Shown here: in pieces, positions 1 to 6,412 of the stretch
Layout of the letters: every line of letters begins with the position of its first letter
How positions within the stretch are numbered: position 1 is the stretch's first letter
Assembly: GCA_031261145.1 (NCBI GenBank)
Contig: JAISJX010000168.1
Span: forward strand, 1 to 7,668
DNA length: 7,668 bases
Direction of reading: 5' to 3'
Source of the DNA: Tannerella sp.
GTDB taxonomy: Bacteria; Bacteroidota; Bacteroidia; Bacteroidales; Tannerellaceae
The notes under the pieces: model-generated
What the model was told of the DNA's origin: nothing
The model's database searches: none
The model's input: the letters and a program-made list of their open reading frames with translations, nothing else
Translations under genes and position numbers: made by a program

Positions 1-1
1 G

Positions 2-1591
2 TTTACGAAGAAAATATATTCCGATGTCCGTTTTGTGGGGGCGCCGCCGTCTTCGATTGGGAAGTTTGGCGCGGATACGGACAATTGGATGTGGCCTCGT
101 CATACGGGCGATTTTTCGATGTTCCGTATTTATGCCGATGCCGACGGCAAACCTTCCGCTTATGCGGAAACGAACGTGCCGTTTCACCCCAAACGCTGGT
201 TTTCCATCTCGTTGAAAGGAGTGGAAGAAAATGATTTTGCCATGATTATCGGTTTTCCGGGACGTACCAACCAATATTATACTTCGTGGGAAGTGGCTGA
301 ACGAAGGGATATTGACAATGCCGTGCGCATTCATTTCCGTGAACTGCGCCAGAAAGCGATGCTCAAGGAGATGTTAAACGACCCGGCTATCCGCATTCAG
401 TATGCGGGGAAATACGCTTCATCAACCAATGCGTATAAGAATGCTATCGGTTCAAACTGGGCAATTGAACGTCAACAGTTTGAGCCTTCCAAGAAAGCGC
501 GACAAGAGCGTCTGTACGCATGGGCGAAACAGAATCAGCGGACGGAATATGTGCAGGCGATAGAGGCGATGGAACAGATGGTGACTGAACGCGCCGACCT
601 GCGCCGTCGTAGTTGGGTGTTGGACGAAGCGATTAGCCGGGGGATTGAATTTGCCGGTGTACCGACAGCGTTTCAACCGGTTATCGATGCATTGAAAGGA
701 AAGGATAAAGCCGAACGGGAAAAGCAATTGCGTGCATTGGAAAACGTTTATCACGGTTTCGCCAACCAGAATTATTCGCCGGAAACCGACCGGAAAATCG
801 CTAAAATCTTATTGTCCGAATATATGCAATGGATTCCGGCGGAGAAACAACCTGATTATTTTGCCGTTATACGAAAACAGTATAAAGGGGATGCCAATCG
901 TTTTGTGGACGCACTTTTTGAAACGTCTGTTTTCGGCAGTAACCGGAACTTTACCAGATTTATTAAATCGCCTTCGGCCAAGGCTTTGGAACAAGACCCG
1001 ATGATTCTTTTTGCCAAGTCGGTACAGGAAGAGAAAGTGAAATTGGATGAGGCGCTCACGGCATTTGACGCCGGATATGCCATTGCCCACCGGAGTTATG
1101 TCAAGGGTTTGCTGGAGATGGAACAAGACCTGATTCATTTCCCAGACGCCAACCTTTCCATGCGGCTGACTTATGGAAAAGTGAAAGGGTATTCCCCGAA
1201 AGACGCTGTGACTTACACCCATCAAACGACATTGGACGGTGTGATGGAGAAAGAAGACCCAACGAACTGGGAGTTTGTCGTTCCCCCGCGTCTGAAAGAG
1301 TTGTATGCGAAGAAAGATGGTGGGCGGTATAGCCTGTCAAACGGTAAGATACCTGTTTGTTTTTCGGCTACCACCCACACGACCGGCGGCAATTCCGGCA
1401 GTCCGGTGATGAACGGTAACGGCGAACTGATCGGTATTAACTTTGATCGTAACTGGGAAGGCGTAGGTGGTGATATTCAGTATCTTTCCGATTATCAGCG
1501 AAGTATCATCGTCGATATTCGCTATGTTCTTTTTGTGATTGACCGGTATGCCGGGGCAAGTGATTTGATTGGAGAGATGGATATAAAGTAG
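2..1591 (+). CDS. dpp11: S46 family dipeptidyl peptidase, DPP11-like (5'-truncated by window edge)
   Basis: This serine exopeptidase is expected to release dipeptides from the N-terminus of oligopeptides in the periplasm. The frame is open from base 2, so the visible 529 residues are the C-terminal part. The S46 motif TDNWMWPRHTGDFS lies near the 5' edge; its last Asp (codon 110-112) is the catalytic Asp, and the Asn-Trp pair belongs to the substrate N-terminus pocket. GGNSGSP carries the catalytic Ser (codon 1394-1396). The Asp-Ser distance is 428 residues, the same as Asp227-Ser655 of P. gingivalis DPP11. The Arg in NFDR (codon 1448-1450) is 18 residues after the Ser, matching Arg673, which gives DPP11 its Asp/Glu preference (DPP7 has Gly there). 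The residues between Asp and Ser include the family's helical domain. The C-terminal VDIRYVLFVIDRYAGA block is typical of S46. About 190 residues are missing, including the signal peptide and catalytic His. GTG at 35 is internal, not a start. The S46 call is very secure; the DPP11 subtype is inferred. Confidence 0.93.
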   Translation, partial: FTKKIYSDVRFVGAPPSSIGKFGADTDNWMWPRHTGDFSMFRIYADADGKPSAYAETNVPFHPKRWFSISLKGVEENDFAMIIGFPGRTNQYYTSWEVAERRDIDNAVRIHFRELRQKAMLKEMLNDPAIRIQYAGKYASSTNAYKNAIGSNWAIERQQFEPSKKARQERLYAWAKQNQRTEYVQAIEAMEQMVTERADLRRRSWVLDEAISRGIEFAGVPTAFQPVIDALKGKDKAEREKQLRALENVYHGFANQNYSPETDRKIAKILLSEYMQWIPAEKQPDYFAVIRKQYKGDANRFVDALFETSVFGSNRNFTRFIKSPSAKALEQDPMILFAKSVQEEKVKLDEALTAFDAGYAIAHRSYVKGLLEMEQDLIHFPDANLSMRLTYGKVKGYSPKDAVTYTHQTTLDGVMEKEDPTNWEFVVPPRLKELYAKKDGGRYSLSNGKIPVCFSATTHTTGGNSGSPVMNGNGELIGINFDRNWEGVGGDIQYLSDYQRSIIVDIRYVLFVIDRYAGASDLIGEMDIK

Positions 1592-1620
1592 TAAAATTTT
1601 TTGCAGATAGCAAGGCTTTA

Positions 1621-1785
1621 AGGGGCTGTTTCATAAGTATTTTAGCACGCAGATTACGCAGATAGTAAAGATGAACGCAGATTATTATAATACTGATAAT
1701 AAGCGTTTTTGTATATATTACTTTTTTATTTATCTGCGAAAATCTGTCTAATCTGCGTTATCTGCGTGCTTATGAGACAACCCCT
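1621..1785. repeat. MITE-like imperfect inverted-repeat element with acgcagat subrepeats
   Basis: The outer arms 1621-1637 (aggggctgtttcataag) and 1769-1785 (cttatgagacaacccct) are reverse complements with 2 mismatches in 17. Inside them, 1646-1684 pairs with roughly 1731-1768 at about 30 of 39 positions. The left arm carries 8 extra bases (1638-1645). The octamer acgcagat occurs at 1647, 1656 and 1675, and its complement atctgcgt at 1751 and 1760. The roughly 46-bp centre is AT-rich and non-coding. No transposase is encoded and no target-site duplication is evident next to either end. The structure fits a small non-autonomous transposable element or a dispersed hairpin repeat; copies elsewhere in the genome cannot be checked here. 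Confidence 0.7.
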
Positions 1786-1877
1786 GAATAGATTGTAATC
1801 CGCCCGGCAGAGACATCTTTTATTGGCTGCATAATATTTCAGTAATAAAAAATGCGTGGTACGATTTTGAAATCAGA

Positions 1878-1885
1878 TACTTTTG
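1878..1885 (+). promoter_or_regulatory. Bacteroidetes -7 promoter box for the GLPGLI/barrel operon
   Basis: TACTTTTG matches the Bacteroidetes primary-sigma -7 consensus TAnnTTTG exactly and lies 31 bp before the ATG at 1917. No good TTTG -33 element is found 19-21 bp upstream; the TTTG at 1866-1869 is too close. Transcription would start around 1890-1893, giving a leader of about 25 nt with an A-rich stretch before the start codon, normal for this phylum. Confidence 0.5.
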
Positions 1886-1916
1886 CGGTGTAAAAACAAT
1901 TGAAAAAAGTAGCATT

Positions 1917-2789
1917 ATGAAACAGAAAATCGTATTAGCAAGTTTGTTGGGATTTTTCCTGCAAGTAACAACCGTAAGCGCCCAAATGGCGATAAACGTC
2001 ACGGATCCCAATGAGACACAGAAAATGGAACCGATAGACAATCTGCAGTTTATCGCGCAGTATCAAATTAAATTTATCCCGGATTCGCTCCATCCCGAGA
2101 AGATTTTAGATGAAACGATGATGTTGAAGGTTGGAACTAAAAGTTCTATGTATTACAGTTATACGCGGTTTATTACCGATTCGCTTTTCAGGGAAGAATT
2201 GAAAAAGAATGGCGGCAGAGTGATCAGGCAGGGGCCACAAGACAGGAATGAAGGGCTGATAACCTATAAGATTTACAAGAACTATCCTGCCGGAAAAGTG
2301 ACTACCTTAGACCAGATTGCCACTTCCCGTTTCCGTTGTGAGGAAGAAAACGAGCGTCCTGACTGGGAATTATTGCCCGATACGATGACGATTCTTTCTT
2401 ATTCCTGCCAAAAAGCCGTATGTCATTTCAGGGGAAGGGATTACGAAGCCTGGTTCACTTCCGAAATTCCACGTAGCGACGGGCCTTGGAAACTTCACGG
2501 ATTGCCGGGATTGATTCTGCGGGCAGCCGACAACCGAAATCATTATGTATTTGAGTGTTCGGGAATTGAACAAAGTCATTCGGACGACTCTCTTTTATTT
2601 GGGGCGGAAAGATACGAGCCGGTTTCGCGTAAAAACCTGAATAAAATCTATGAGCGATTTGCCAAAGACCCAATGGGATACGTTGCCTCCACTTCACCCA
2701 ATGTCAAGATTATGGTGATGGACGCAGACGGAAGTCCTGCAAAAATGAAAGATATGCCCTACAATCCCATCGAACTGGAAGAAAAATGA
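1917..2789 (+). CDS. GLPGLI family exported protein
   Basis: The 290-aa protein carries the name-giving GLPGLI motif at residues 195-200, within the family block GPWKLHGLPGLILRA, preceded by an AWFTSEIP segment (178-185) typical of the family (Porph_ging/TIGR01200 type). An N-terminal signal peptide (Lys at 2 and 4, hydrophobic core to about 18, cleavage near VSA-Q at 20-23) predicts export; no lipobox Cys is present. Two nearby cysteines (164 and 169), two more at 141 and 214, could form disulphides. The family's biochemical role is unknown. The stop overlaps the next start as ATGA, so this gene and the outer-membrane barrel gene are almost certainly co-translated, and a role as its periplasmic or surface partner is inferred. 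The ATG at 1917 is chosen because it begins the signal peptide and follows a promoter box with an A-rich leader. Confidence 0.9.
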   Translation: MKQKIVLASLLGFFLQVTTVSAQMAINVTDPNETQKMEPIDNLQFIAQYQIKFIPDSLHPEKILDETMMLKVGTKSSMYYSYTRFITDSLFREELKKNGGRVIRQGPQDRNEGLITYKIYKNYPAGKVTTLDQIATSRFRCEEENERPDWELLPDTMTILSYSCQKAVCHFRGRDYEAWFTSEIPRSDGPWKLHGLPGLILRAADNRNHYVFECSGIEQSHSDDSLLFGAERYEPVSRKNLNKIYERFAKDPMGYVASTSPNVKIMVMDADGSPAKMKDMPYNPIELEEK

Positions 2790-5290
2790 AAAATTTCCGG
2801 TTTCTGTTTGGTGTTTTATGTGCCGTTTTTAGTCTGTATCACGCTCAGGCACAGCACACATTTAAAGGCGTTGTGACGGATGCCGCTACCGGACAGCCTG
2901 TTGAATCGGCTACGGTGCGGCTTCTGCAAGGCGGCAGTGATAAATTAGTGAACTTTGCTTTAACGGACGAAAAAGGCGCTTTTGTGATTATAACAAAGCT
3001 ACATCAAGCAGATTCGTTGCAAATAGCCGTATCTGTTTTGGGCTATAAAACCGTAAAACAGAGCGCCCTGTCCGGGGCGGAACTTCGTATTCAGCTTGAG
3101 CAAGAGGCTTTTGCATTGAAAGAAGTGGTCATCCGCCCCGGTCGCATCTGGGGACAGCAGGATACGATAAATTATGATGTCGCGCAGTTTCTGACGTCAC
3201 AGGACGAATCCATCAAGGATGTGATAAAAAAACTGCCCGGAATGGATGTGGACGATGTTGGGAAGATTTCTTATAATGGGAAGAATATCACTGATTTATA
3301 TGTAGAGGGAATGGATGTGGCGGGCGGAAAGTATAATCAGATAACTAACAATCTGGATGCAAAAGCGGTAGAGACGGTTCAATTGTTGGAAAACCATCAA
3401 CCCATCCGTATGCTTCAACGTAAAGTAAAGACTGAAAATATTGCTCTGAATCTGAAACTTAAACCTGAATTTCGTTCCAAATGGATGGTGACGGTTCGCG
3501 GCGGTCTGGGCGCTTCGCCCCTGCTATGGACGGGTTCGGCCAATGCGTTGCAACTCAGTAGAGAAAGCCAATCCGTCTATACCTATAAGGGAAATAATAC
3601 AGGGGCGGACGTGACCGGCGAACAGTTGTTGCTGACGGAAATCAATAACGGCAGACTTCAGGAACCGACCGCCTCGTCCTTTCTGTCGCAACCGTCCATC
3701 ATGGCTCCGCTGAAAAAAGAACGCTGGCTCTTTAACGACATGAATACATTGTCTCTAAATCGTTTATATAAATTGAACGAAACATCCCGGTTTCGCCTCA
3801 ACGCCGGATATACGCATGACGAACGAAAGCAGAAAAGAGGCAGCGAAACGACTTATTACCAGCAGGATGATACGGTTAGCATAGCCGAACAAAGCGATAG
3901 CAGAATTCGTTCGGACGAGGCGAATCTTAGCCTGAACTTTGAAAATAATGCGGTAAACAAGTTTCTGACCAATCAATTCGACGCCTCAGGCAATTGGGAC
4001 AGAAGTCGCTCCATTTTTACAGGTAATCAATCGGTTGTCCAACAGATAAAAACGCCCGGTCTCAACCTGCGGAATGACTTCAAAAACCTGTGGAACCAGG
4101 GCGATTATACGATTGAAGCGCGTTCGCTTTTACGTTACAATCATCTTCCGGCACAACTGCTTGTGAATGAAACAGCAACGCAACTCAACTTCAATCATTT
4201 TTATACGGACAATTCCCTTTCCGTTCATTGGAAAAAAGGATTTGTTCGCCACCAATACGCCGCCGGTTTCAGCGGGCAAACCGGTAATATCCGAAGCGGA
4301 TACAATGCTTACCTGTTGCCTTCGTGGCAGTTAGAACAAAATAAATGGTATGCGAATATTTCCCTGCCGTTAGTGTGGACGCATTTTTCGGGCGGAACTG
4401 TTTCACGTGCGGCGTTGAATCCGTCCGTTTATTTCAATTATAAAATCAATTACGCATGGCGCTTTTCATTATCAGGAAGTTACCGGGAGCTGTATGACGA
4501 TATTAAATCCTTTTACACAGCGCCTTATCAGACTGATTATCGCCATACGATATGGACAAACGGCATTTTCCCCACTAAGCAAACGCAATCGTATTCTGCT
4601 TATGGTGAGTACAAAAACACGCTTCGGGAATTTTTTGCCACCTTGTCTGTCGGACATATCCGCACCCACTCGGATTGCATCCATGAACAAATCTTTGAAA
4701 ACGGACAAATGATGTTGATTTCAAGGGATTTATCCAATTATTCCACCGGATGGACGCTTCGGGGTACGTTGTCCAAGGGTTTTTATGATTGGGGGATGAA
4801 GGCATCCCTTCAATACCAGTTCAGCCGCTCGCAGGCAGAGCAGTTGAGCAAAGGCGTTCGTATGCCGTACCGGCATGATTATATGCAGTTTGAGCCAAAA
4901 CTCAGTTGGACGCCGTTCCGACGCTTTCAGGCTGATTATCAGGCGACCCTCCGTTATGGCGGCTCAAAAATGGGCGAAGAAACCCATCTGACACCGCTTT
5001 GGAATATCGTCCGAAAACTGCAACTCGCCTACGATTGGTATCCCGTAGAAGTCAATCTTTCAACCGATTACTACCACAATGATGTGAATAGCAGCAAATC
5101 TGTCGATGCGTTTTTCACCGATATTACATTTCTCTGGAAATCGGGCAAATGGCAGTTTGAAGCAAGGGTCTCCAACCTGTTCGACCGGCGGCAATATCGT
5201 TATACCGAATATTCCTCGTTCCAAAACTATACATCGTGGATAAATATCCGTGGCCGGGAATTTTTAGTGACGGCAAGGTATAAGTTCTGA
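2786..5290 (+). CDS. Outer-membrane beta-barrel protein with CarboxypepD_reg-like N-terminal domain (TonB-dependent-receptor-like)
   Basis: This 834-aa protein starts with a signal peptide (residues 1-22, cleavage near AQA-Q). A carboxypeptidase-regulatory-like Ig-fold follows at about 25-105, beginning FKGVVTDAATGQPVESATV with GYKTV near its end. A plug-like segment at about 110-212 has ALKEVVIRPG, KDVIKKLPGMDVDD and NGKNITDLYVEG, the pattern of SusC-like and OMP_b-brl_3 proteins. Residues from about 215 form a beta-barrel rich in alternating aromatic strands, ending in TARYKF with the terminal Phe expected for BAM-dependent insertion. No clear TonB box is visible between the signal peptide and the Ig-fold, so energised import is unproven. 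No SusD partner is adjacent; the partner is the overlapping GLPGLI gene. Substrate unknown: transport, export or surface assembly are all possible. The ATG within the ATGA overlap is supported by the signal peptide directly after it. Confidence 0.88.
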   Translation: MKNFRFLFGVLCAVFSLYHAQAQHTFKGVVTDAATGQPVESATVRLLQGGSDKLVNFALTDEKGAFVIITKLHQADSLQIAVSVLGYKTVKQSALSGAELRIQLEQEAFALKEVVIRPGRIWGQQDTINYDVAQFLTSQDESIKDVIKKLPGMDVDDVGKISYNGKNITDLYVEGMDVAGGKYNQITNNLDAKAVETVQLLENHQPIRMLQRKVKTENIALNLKLKPEFRSKWMVTVRGGLGASPLLWTGSANALQLSRESQSVYTYKGNNTGADVTGEQLLLTEINNGRLQEPTASSFLSQPSIMAPLKKERWLFNDMNTLSLNRLYKLNETSRFRLNAGYTHDERKQKRGSETTYYQQDDTVSIAEQSDSRIRSDEANLSLNFENNAVNKFLTNQFDASGNWDRSRSIFTGNQSVVQQIKTPGLNLRNDFKNLWNQGDYTIEARSLLRYNHLPAQLLVNETATQLNFNHFYTDNSLSVHWKKGFVRHQYAAGFSGQTGNIRSGYNAYLLPSWQLEQNKWYANISLPLVWTHFSGGTVSRAALNPSVYFNYKINYAWRFSLSGSYRELYDDIKSFYTAPYQTDYRHTIWTNGIFPTKQTQSYSAYGEYKNTLREFFATLSVGHIRTHSDCIHEQIFENGQMMLISRDLSNYSTGWTLRGTLSKGFYDWGMKASLQYQFSRSQAEQLSKGVRMPYRHDYMQFEPKLSWTPFRRFQADYQATLRYGGSKMGEETHLTPLWNIVRKLQLAYDWYPVEVNLSTDYYHNDVNSSKSVDAFFTDITFLWKSGKWQFEARVSNLFDRRQYRYTEYSSFQNYTSWINIRGREFLVTARYKF

Positions 5291-5386
5291 TTCTTAAATC
5301 AAAAACGCTTTTTACTTATTGTCTCTTTTAACAAAAAAAATACCGACGAAAACTATTTAGCAAGCGAACTGATTTTTATACGTTTT

Positions 5387-5409
5387 CTTTATGTAAAAAG
5401 TACATAAAG
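5387..5409. promoter_or_regulatory. Putative operator 1 (perfect dyad CTTTATGT-N7-ACATAAAG)
   Basis: A perfect 8-bp inverted repeat, CTTTATGT (5387-5394) and ACATAAAG (5402-5409), separated by 7 bp. It is the first and most symmetrical of three related sites, 32 bp apart, upstream of the NrtR-type regulator gene. A 23-bp dyad suits a dimeric winged-helix regulator. That the neighbouring regulator binds it is inferred from position only. Confidence 0.6.
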
Positions 5410-5418
5410 ACACCGGTA

Positions 5419-5441
5419 CTTACTGTATTTTACACATAAAG
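5419..5441. promoter_or_regulatory. Putative operator 2 (CTTACTGT-N7-ACATAAAG)
   Basis: The right half ACATAAAG (5434-5441) is identical to site 1 and lies exactly 32 bp downstream of it. The left half CTTACTGT (5419-5426) keeps 6 of 8 symmetric positions. It resembles site 3 closely over the whole 23 bp. Confidence 0.55.
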
Positions 5442-5450
5442 TTGAAGGGG

Positions 5451-5473
5451 CTTACCGTACTTTATACATAAAG
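5451..5473. promoter_or_regulatory. Putative operator 3 (CTTACCGT-N7-ACATAAAG)
   Basis: The right half ACATAAAG (5466-5473) is again 32 bp from the one before; the left half is CTTACCGT (5451-5458). Bases 5459-5474 also form a nested palindrome, ACTTTAT-AC-ATAAAGT, so this site could be read in two registers. It lies about 70 bp upstream of the regulator's -7 box. Confidence 0.55.
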
Positions 5474-5543
5474 TAAATATTCGTTTTTCATATATTTAAC
5501 GCAAAAATAATAATTAAAAGTGCGTTAGATGCTTTTTTATTTT

Positions 5544-5551
5544 TACATTTG
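5544..5551 (+). promoter_or_regulatory. Bacteroidetes -7 promoter box for the regulator/xylB operon
   Basis: TACATTTG matches TAnnTTTG exactly. No convincing TTTG -33 box is found at the usual spacing. Transcription would begin near 5556-5559, leaving only about 4-7 nt before the ATG at 5563. That favours either a nearly leaderless message or use of the in-frame ATG at 5572 or 5584. A weak or missing -33 element would fit a promoter that depends on a regulator bound upstream. Confidence 0.5.
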
Positions 5552-5562
5552 CAGAGAATTGT

Positions 5563-6300
5563 ATGGATTTTATGAGCGATGTCATGAGAACAAAGTTTAT
5601 TCACACGTACGTTTCGGTGGATTGTGTGGTATTTGGATTTGAGAATAACCAATTTAGCATTTTATTGGTGCAGCTTGACAAGGAAAAAATAGGGAACAAA
5701 AACCTGAAACTTCCCGGCGGGCTGATTTATGACCATGAGGATGTGGATATGGCGGCTTTGCGTATCCTGTACGAACTGACGGGGATTAAACGGATGACCA
5801 TGAGGCAATTCCGTTGTTTTTCTTCGCCAGACAGGGCAAGCCATCCGGACGATATCCACTGGATGGACCGGGCTTACCAACCGAATATCGACCGGCTGAT
5901 TACGGTTTCCTATCTGTCTCTGTGTAAGATTGATAAGAAGCTGAAAAACGTTTCCAGATTCAAATCGACTAAATGGTGCAGGTTGAATGAATTACCGGCG
6001 ATGCCTTTTGACCATAATCAAATTGTGGATGCTTCGTTTCTGGAAATCAGGCGGTGGGTGGAGCATGACCCGGCGATGATGTTTGAATTGTTACCCCAGA
6101 AATTCACTTTCAGTCAGTTCCATGCGTTGTATGAGGCGGTTTACAACCGTAAAATCGACCCGCGGAATTTTTATAAAAAGGTGAAAAACATGGCTTATGT
6201 CGTTCCGTTGGAAGAAAAACAAACGCAGGTGGCGCACCGGGCGGCAGGGTATTACAAGTTTGACAAGGTTACTTATAATAAATGGAAAATGGGAATATGA
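5563..6300 (+). CDS. xylR: NrtR-family (Nudix-related) transcriptional regulator, probable xylose regulator XylR
   Basis: The 245-aa protein has a Nudix-fold domain (about residues 13-150) followed by a winged helix-turn-helix (about 180-240, FTFSQFHALYEAVYNRKIDPRNFYKKV). The Nudix box at 53-75 is degenerate: Gly53, Glu59, Arg67, Glu71 and Gly74 remain, but two expected glutamates of the REUXEE core are Ile68 and Leu72. Hydrolase activity is therefore unlikely and ligand sensing likely, as known for NrtR/AraR-type regulators. In Bacteroidetes this family controls pentose utilisation, and genes next to xylulokinase are called XylR; that name rests here on the xylB-like gene 112 bp downstream. 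It may bind the three dyads upstream and regulate its own operon. Start choice is open: in-frame ATGs occur at 5563, 5572 and 5584, and 5584 would leave a more normal leader while keeping the Nudix domain whole. An arabinose-type ligand cannot be excluded. Confidence 0.87.
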   Translation: MDFMSDVMRTKFIHTYVSVDCVVFGFENNQFSILLVQLDKEKIGNKNLKLPGGLIYDHEDVDMAALRILYELTGIKRMTMRQFRCFSSPDRASHPDDIHWMDRAYQPNIDRLITVSYLSLCKIDKKLKNVSRFKSTKWCRLNELPAMPFDHNQIVDASFLEIRRWVEHDPAMMFELLPQKFTFSQFHALYEAVYNRKIDPRNFYKKVKNMAYVVPLEEKQTQVAHRAAGYYKFDKVTYNKWKMGI

Positions 6301-6308
6301 TAAACAGG

Positions 6309-6378
6309 CAAAAGGTAAAGGGTAAAAGGCAAAGGACGGAAATCCCATCTTTCGCCTTTCGCCCTTTACCCTTCACCC
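6309..6378. repeat. Imperfect purine/pyrimidine hairpin between xylR-like and xylB
   Basis: A purine-rich arm (about 6312-6335, built of ggtaaag/ggcaaag units) is complementary to a pyrimidine-rich arm (about 6350-6374, ctttcgcc/ccctttaccc units) at roughly 20 of 24 positions, with a loop of some 14 nt. No U-run follows, so it is a poor intrinsic terminator. Similar simple-unit hairpins may be dispersed repeats. In the transcript it could protect the message or tune expression of the kinase relative to the regulator. Confidence 0.55.
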
Positions 6379-6412
6379 AAAAATGGCAAACATTAAAAAA
6401 ACAGATAAAATT

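Larger units (their letters stand above)
1592..1916. other. Intergenic region between dpp11-like gene and GLPGLI gene
   Basis: This 325-bp gap has no credible coding frame on either strand. It contains a 165-bp imperfect inverted-repeat element (1621-1785) and then about 130 bp of AT-rich DNA leading to the GLPGLI gene, with a Bacteroidetes-type -7 box near 1878. No GC-rich stem followed by a T-run is seen directly after the peptidase stop. The long hairpin may serve as the transcript end. Confidence 0.8.
5291..5562. other. Regulatory intergenic region upstream of the xylR-like gene
   Basis: This 272-bp AT-rich gap has no coding frame. Its first 90 bp show no strong terminator for the barrel operon; the only stem, AAAAA-CGC-TTTTT near 5301-5313, is weak and all A-T. 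The middle holds the three 32-bp-spaced dyads (5387-5473), and the end holds the -7 box at 5544. Confidence 0.75.

Noticed and set aside
809..1225. Minus-strand open frame of 138 codons
   Set aside because: It lies wholly inside the S46 peptidase gene, whose conserved motifs span the region, and the antisense product resembles no recognisable domain.
1866..1869. TTTG as a -33 promoter element for the GLPGLI operon
   Set aside because: Only 8 bp separate it from the -7 box at 1878, far below the usual 19-21 bp.
5301..5313. AAAAA-CGC-TTTTT as a terminator for the barrel operon
   Set aside because: The stem is five A-T pairs with a 3-nt loop, too weak to call a terminator.
5387..5481. CRISPR-like array suggested by the regular 32-bp spacing
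   Set aside because: Only three units with a short identical core, each forming a dyad, and no cas genes nearby; operators explain it better.
5502..5509. Minus-strand -7-like box (CAAAnnTA on the + strand) in the gap before the regulator
   Set aside because: The region is AT-rich, the match is expected by chance, and no minus-strand gene lies upstream for it to serve.
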